A stretch of DNA of 6,760 nucleotides from Micrococcales bacterium (GTDB lineage: Bacteria; Actinomycetota; Actinomycetes; S36-B12; UBA10799), in contig JAHEXM010000097.1 in assembly GCA_023252115.1 (NCBI GenBank), forward strand, positions 1 through 6,760. The letters are read 5' to 3'. Shown piece by piece: positions 4,742 through 6,760 of this stretch. The position numbers were made by a program, and so were the translations under genes. Positions within the stretch are counted from its first letter, which is position 1. Every line of letters starts with the position of its first letter. The notes below the pieces were generated by a model. The model worked only from the letters and a program-made list of their open reading frames with translations, ran no database searches and was not told where the DNA came from.

Positions 4742-5526
4742 TGAGAAACCTGACATACGAATGGCGGCGCATTTCGTCGATCCGGTCAACGTGGATATTG
4801 ACTGGCGTCACCATCGTGGCTGCAGCCGCACTGGCCGAACTCATTGCTGTTGTCGCCGCATACGCAGTTAGTCACCCGACTGGTCCGGCGGGTCCGGACG
4901 GCGGGCCGGTCGAAGTTGCCACCAAGCTTTCACTCGGTGAGTTCGTCACCACGGCAATGACCAATCCGTTGTCGATTGCGATCGTGTTCGTCATCTTGAG
5001 CACCATCGTGGCCCAGGCGTTTGGTCAGGAGTATCGGCACGGAACGATTCGACTCACGCTGACTGCTTTTCCTCGCCGAGTTCCGGTGTTCGTTGCGAAG
5101 GCAATTGTCTGCTTAGCCGTTGTTGTGGTCACGTTTGTGATCACAGTTCTTTTGACCATTGTCATCGGCCTACTGAACAGCGGCGCGGTCGGCGGTGACG
5201 CTCCGAGCGTGGATTTCTTTGGGCCAGCTGGCCGGATGATTCTCTACTTGATCGGCTATTGCCTGATCGTTTTCGCAGTAACGGTGATTACTCGAGTTTT
5301 GGCGCTGGGCGTCATCATTCCACTGCTCTTCTTGATCGTGGTGGAAGCAGTGTTGGTCAACCTGGTCAGTCGATTTGTTCACTGGCTGCCTGAAGTCATG
5401 CCGTTTACTTCGGCCCTGGCTTTCGTCAATGGCACGGACATGGTTCGCAATGGCCTAGTTTTCTTGGCGTGGATTGTGGTCCTTGTTGGCATCGCTCTTG
5501 CGGTGTTTCGGGCCCGGGACGCATAG
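4738..5526 (+). CDS. ABC-2 type exporter, membrane permease subunit
   Basis: The 262-residue membrane protein has about six helices (approximately residues 17-44, 77-95, 117-145, 167-186, 187-210 and 239-257). Between helices two and three lies the family's cytoplasmic GQEYRHGTIRLTL (96-108), which contacts the ATPase. It would pair with the preceding ATP-binding subunit as an exporter dimer in the cytoplasmic membrane. The ATG at 4738 overlaps the upstream stop, with GGAGGTG at 4724-4730; an adjacent ATG at 4741 is an equal alternative. The loop after helix one is Gly/Pro-rich. Only 9 bases separate its stop from crcB1, so the exporter and fluoride channel are probably on one message. No sequence feature names the substrate. 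Confidence 0.9.
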   Translation: MMRNLTYEWRRISSIRSTWILTGVTIVAAAALAELIAVVAAYAVSHPTGPAGPDGGPVEVATKLSLGEFVTTAMTNPLSIAIVFVILSTIVAQAFGQEYRHGTIRLTLTAFPRRVPVFVAKAIVCLAVVVVTFVITVLLTIVIGLLNSGAVGGDAPSVDFFGPAGRMILYLIGYCLIVFAVTVITRVLALGVIIPLLFLIVVEAVLVNLVSRFVHWLPEVMPFTSALAFVNGTDMVRNGLVFLAWIVVLVGIALAVFRARDA

Positions 5527-5535
5527 GGGTAGTCG

Positions 5536-6048
5536 ATGGCTAAGAACGGCCGTGACTATGACCTATTCGCCGTCGTCGCTGTAGGTGGCGCCTGTGGAGC
5601 GCTGGTCCGTTTTTGGCTGGAAACGGTTATTAAGACTGCAGCCGATGGTTGGCCTCGCTCGACATTCGTCGTTAATTTGAGTGGCTGCTTGGTCCTCGGA
5701 TCGGTTTTGATAATTGCTCGCTACTTCATGCCCGAACCGACTTCTGGACGCCTTGATCGATTGTTCCGACCATTCGTCGTGACAGGTGTTCTTGGTGGTT
5801 ACACCACATTCTCGACTTATGCCGTCGAAACCCATGCGCTCGCGCAATCGGACAAGTGGGCTATGGCTGCGGTTTATGCAATTACGTCGATCGTAATTGG
5901 TGTCCTGTTTGTCTGGATCGCAATGCGCATCACCGAATTTGTGCTGAATCGCGCCGGATTGGTCGATCCTGCATCGAGTGCCGCAGCCGGTTCGATCACC
6001 GAGACTAGGGAAGCCGCTGTCACCAGAGAATCAGAGGACGAAGGATGA
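5536..6048 (+). CDS. crcB: Fluoride channel subunit CrcB/Fluc (first of a pair)
   Basis: CrcB/Fluc proteins are small four-helix channels that let toxic fluoride leave the cytoplasm; they act as antiparallel dimers with two pores. This 170-residue subunit shows GGACGALVRF (17-26), the STFVVNLSGC strand with pore Asn47, and GVLGGYTTFSTY (84-95), the helix-three break with Phe92; the second phenylalanine-box position is Tyr95. The C-terminal 30 residues or so form a polar tail rich in Glu, Ser and Ala beyond the usual end of the family, which is about 125 residues. It follows the permease gene by 9 bases and overlaps crcB2 by ATGA. Two adjacent unequal copies are typical of heterodimeric Fluc. 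No fluoride riboswitch is seen in front of it or of the operon. Confidence 0.94.
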   Translation: MAKNGRDYDLFAVVAVGGACGALVRFWLETVIKTAADGWPRSTFVVNLSGCLVLGSVLIIARYFMPEPTSGRLDRLFRPFVVTGVLGGYTTFSTYAVETHALAQSDKWAMAAVYAITSIVIGVLFVWIAMRITEFVLNRAGLVDPASSAAAGSITETREAAVTRESEDEG

Positions 6049-6437
6049 CGCTCGCTGCGATCCTCGGGGTGGCAATTGGTGCTGCGATCGGAGCGCCGTT
6101 GCGTTTTGCCACCGATCGTTTCTTCATCGCACGCCGCGGACTGAAAATTCCGTACGGAACATTCACGGTGAACCTCGTTGGGTCACTCATATTGGGGCTA
6201 ACAACCGGGCTTACCGCGGCCTTGGCCAGCAAGGGTCACGACGTTCCCGTCTTTGTAACCGCGCTCATTGGGACGGGCGGTTGCGGCGCCCTTACGACTT
6301 TTAGCGGATTTAGCGCACAAGTGCTAGAGCTCTCCCGTGAGCCCCACGGGTGGCATGGCCCGGTCTACGCGACGCTCTCAATGGTTCTTGGCGTTGGCTT
6401 GGCAGCCGGCGGGTTCGCTCTGGGCAACCTCGGCTAA
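6045..6437 (+). CDS. crcB: Fluoride channel subunit CrcB/Fluc (second of a pair)
   Basis: The 130-residue product has normal family length. Visible motifs: GAAIGAPLRF (12-21), PYGTFTVNLVGS with Asn43 (36-47), and GGCGALTTFSGFS (78-90) with both phenylalanine-box positions, Phe86 and Phe89. Compared with the first subunit it keeps Phe at the second box position but has GALTTFSG instead of GGYTTFST, so the two pores of a heterodimer would not be equivalent. The ATG at 6045 overlaps the crcB1 stop, with AGAGGA at 6033-6038. The stop TAA lies inside the first unit of the heptamer repeat, which separates this gene from the convergent cyclo-ligase gene. Confidence 0.94.
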   Translation: MTLAAILGVAIGAAIGAPLRFATDRFFIARRGLKIPYGTFTVNLVGSLILGLTTGLTAALASKGHDVPVFVTALIGTGGCGALTTFSGFSAQVLELSREPHGWHGPVYATLSMVLGVGLAAGGFALGNLG

Positions 6438-6458
6438 CGGCTAACGGCTAACGGCTAA
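6431..6458. repeat. Four perfect tandem copies of CGGCTAA
   Basis: The 7-base unit repeats four times without a mismatch (6431-6437, 6438-6444, 6445-6451, 6452-6458). Each unit carries TAA on the plus strand and TAG on the minus strand. Because 7 is not a multiple of 3, these stops fall in all three frames of both strands. The first unit supplies the crcB2 stop and the last supplies the stop of the convergent cyclo-ligase gene, so changes in copy number would leave both proteins intact. Confidence 0.95.
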
Positions 6459-6760
6459 GCGATGACCCAGCGATCAACACGTTGGTCATGTGGGTCGCTC
6501 GGAAGTTCATCAAAGACCTCTGACTCGTTCACGATTGTCAGCCTCAGCGGGCCACCACTAATCGAAGCATGACTGGGGAAGTGTCTGAGCAAACGATCGT
6601 AATATCCGCCGCCCTGACCCAGTCGGGTTCCATCTTTGGCTACGCGAAGCGCCGGAACAATGATCACTCTGCAGTTGATCGCTAGTAGATCGGCCGCATT
6701 TCGGGCCACCACATTGCCAGCGGGCGTCGGAATTCCACGGACATCTGGTTTCAGTGGACT
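6455..6760 (-). CDS. 5-formyltetrahydrofolate cyclo-ligase, C-terminal part, cut by window edge
   Basis: The frame is open from the right edge to a TAG at 6455-6457, giving the last 101 residues of a protein usually near 190. The enzyme (5,10-methenyltetrahydrofolate synthetase) uses ATP to turn 5-formyltetrahydrofolate into 5,10-methenyltetrahydrofolate in cytoplasmic one-carbon metabolism. Diagnostic motifs: VIIVPALRVAKDGTRLGQGGGYYDRLL, containing the GxGGGYYDR signature, and the ending LPSDPHDQRVDRWVIA, which matches the family's (E/D)PHD..VD C-terminus. A GTG at 6712 is internal, not the start, because the preceding in-frame residues (PDVRGIPTPAGN) also fit the protein. In many actinobacteria this gene lies directly beside fmdB; here the exporter/fluoride operon lies between them. 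Confidence 0.92.
   Translation of the reverse strand, partial: SPLKPDVRGIPTPAGNVVARNAADLLAINCRVIIVPALRVAKDGTRLGQGGGYYDRLLRHFPSHASISGGPLRLTIVNESEVFDELPSDPHDQRVDRWVIA

Overview
The window looks like a chromosomal segment of an actinomycete (Actinomycetota). The support is gene content and order, not a database match. A 5-formyltetrahydrofolate cyclo-ligase, an FmdB-type zinc-ribbon protein, a CpaB-like SAF-domain protein and MscL lie close together, as they do in many actinobacteria, and the L,D-transpeptidase at the left edge has the actinobacterial form of the motif. GC content is moderate (mid-50s percent by eye), lower than in Streptomyces or Mycobacterium, so an uncultured or aquatic actinobacterium is plausible. 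I cannot place it further.

Left part (1-1641): the 3' end of an L,D-transpeptidase (cell-wall cross-linking) runs in from the left. It is followed by about 430 bases without a convincing gene but with three clear hairpins. Next come an unrecognised four-helix membrane protein and a 57-residue charged protein that starts on the stop codon of the membrane gene.

Middle (1580-3674): two MscL-family genes face away from each other across a 186-base gap. The rightward one (2180-2554) is a textbook MscL. The leftward one (1580-1993) keeps the two membrane helices but has an altered pore residue and lacks the usual C-terminal helix. Leftward from 3674 run an FmdB/Ruc-like zinc-ribbon gene and then a CpaB-like SAF gene, whose end overlaps the end of mscL by 18 bases.

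Right part (3675-6437): a compact rightward operon of four genes encodes an ABC-2 exporter (ATPase, then permease, with ATGA overlap) and, 9 bases later, two CrcB/Fluc subunits (also ATGA overlap) that probably form a heterodimeric fluoride channel. The operon lies between fmdB and the cyclo-ligase gene, which sit next to each other in many relatives, so it looks like an insertion into that block. The 116-base gap between the divergent fmdB and ABC genes is rich in symmetry: a 10-base inverted repeat covering both GTG starts, an 8-base inverted repeat, and three CTAG sites about one helical turn apart.

Right edge: the C-terminal half of 5-formyltetrahydrofolate cyclo-ligase (leftward) meets crcB2 at four perfect copies of CGGCTAA, which put stop codons in all six frames. 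Several genes concern the envelope and ion or osmotic stress (L,D-transpeptidase, MscL pair, fluoride channels, exporter). I see no single new multi-gene system that the sequence would prove; the best leads are the divergent MscL pair, the symmetric fmdB/ABC control region and the six-frame stop repeat.
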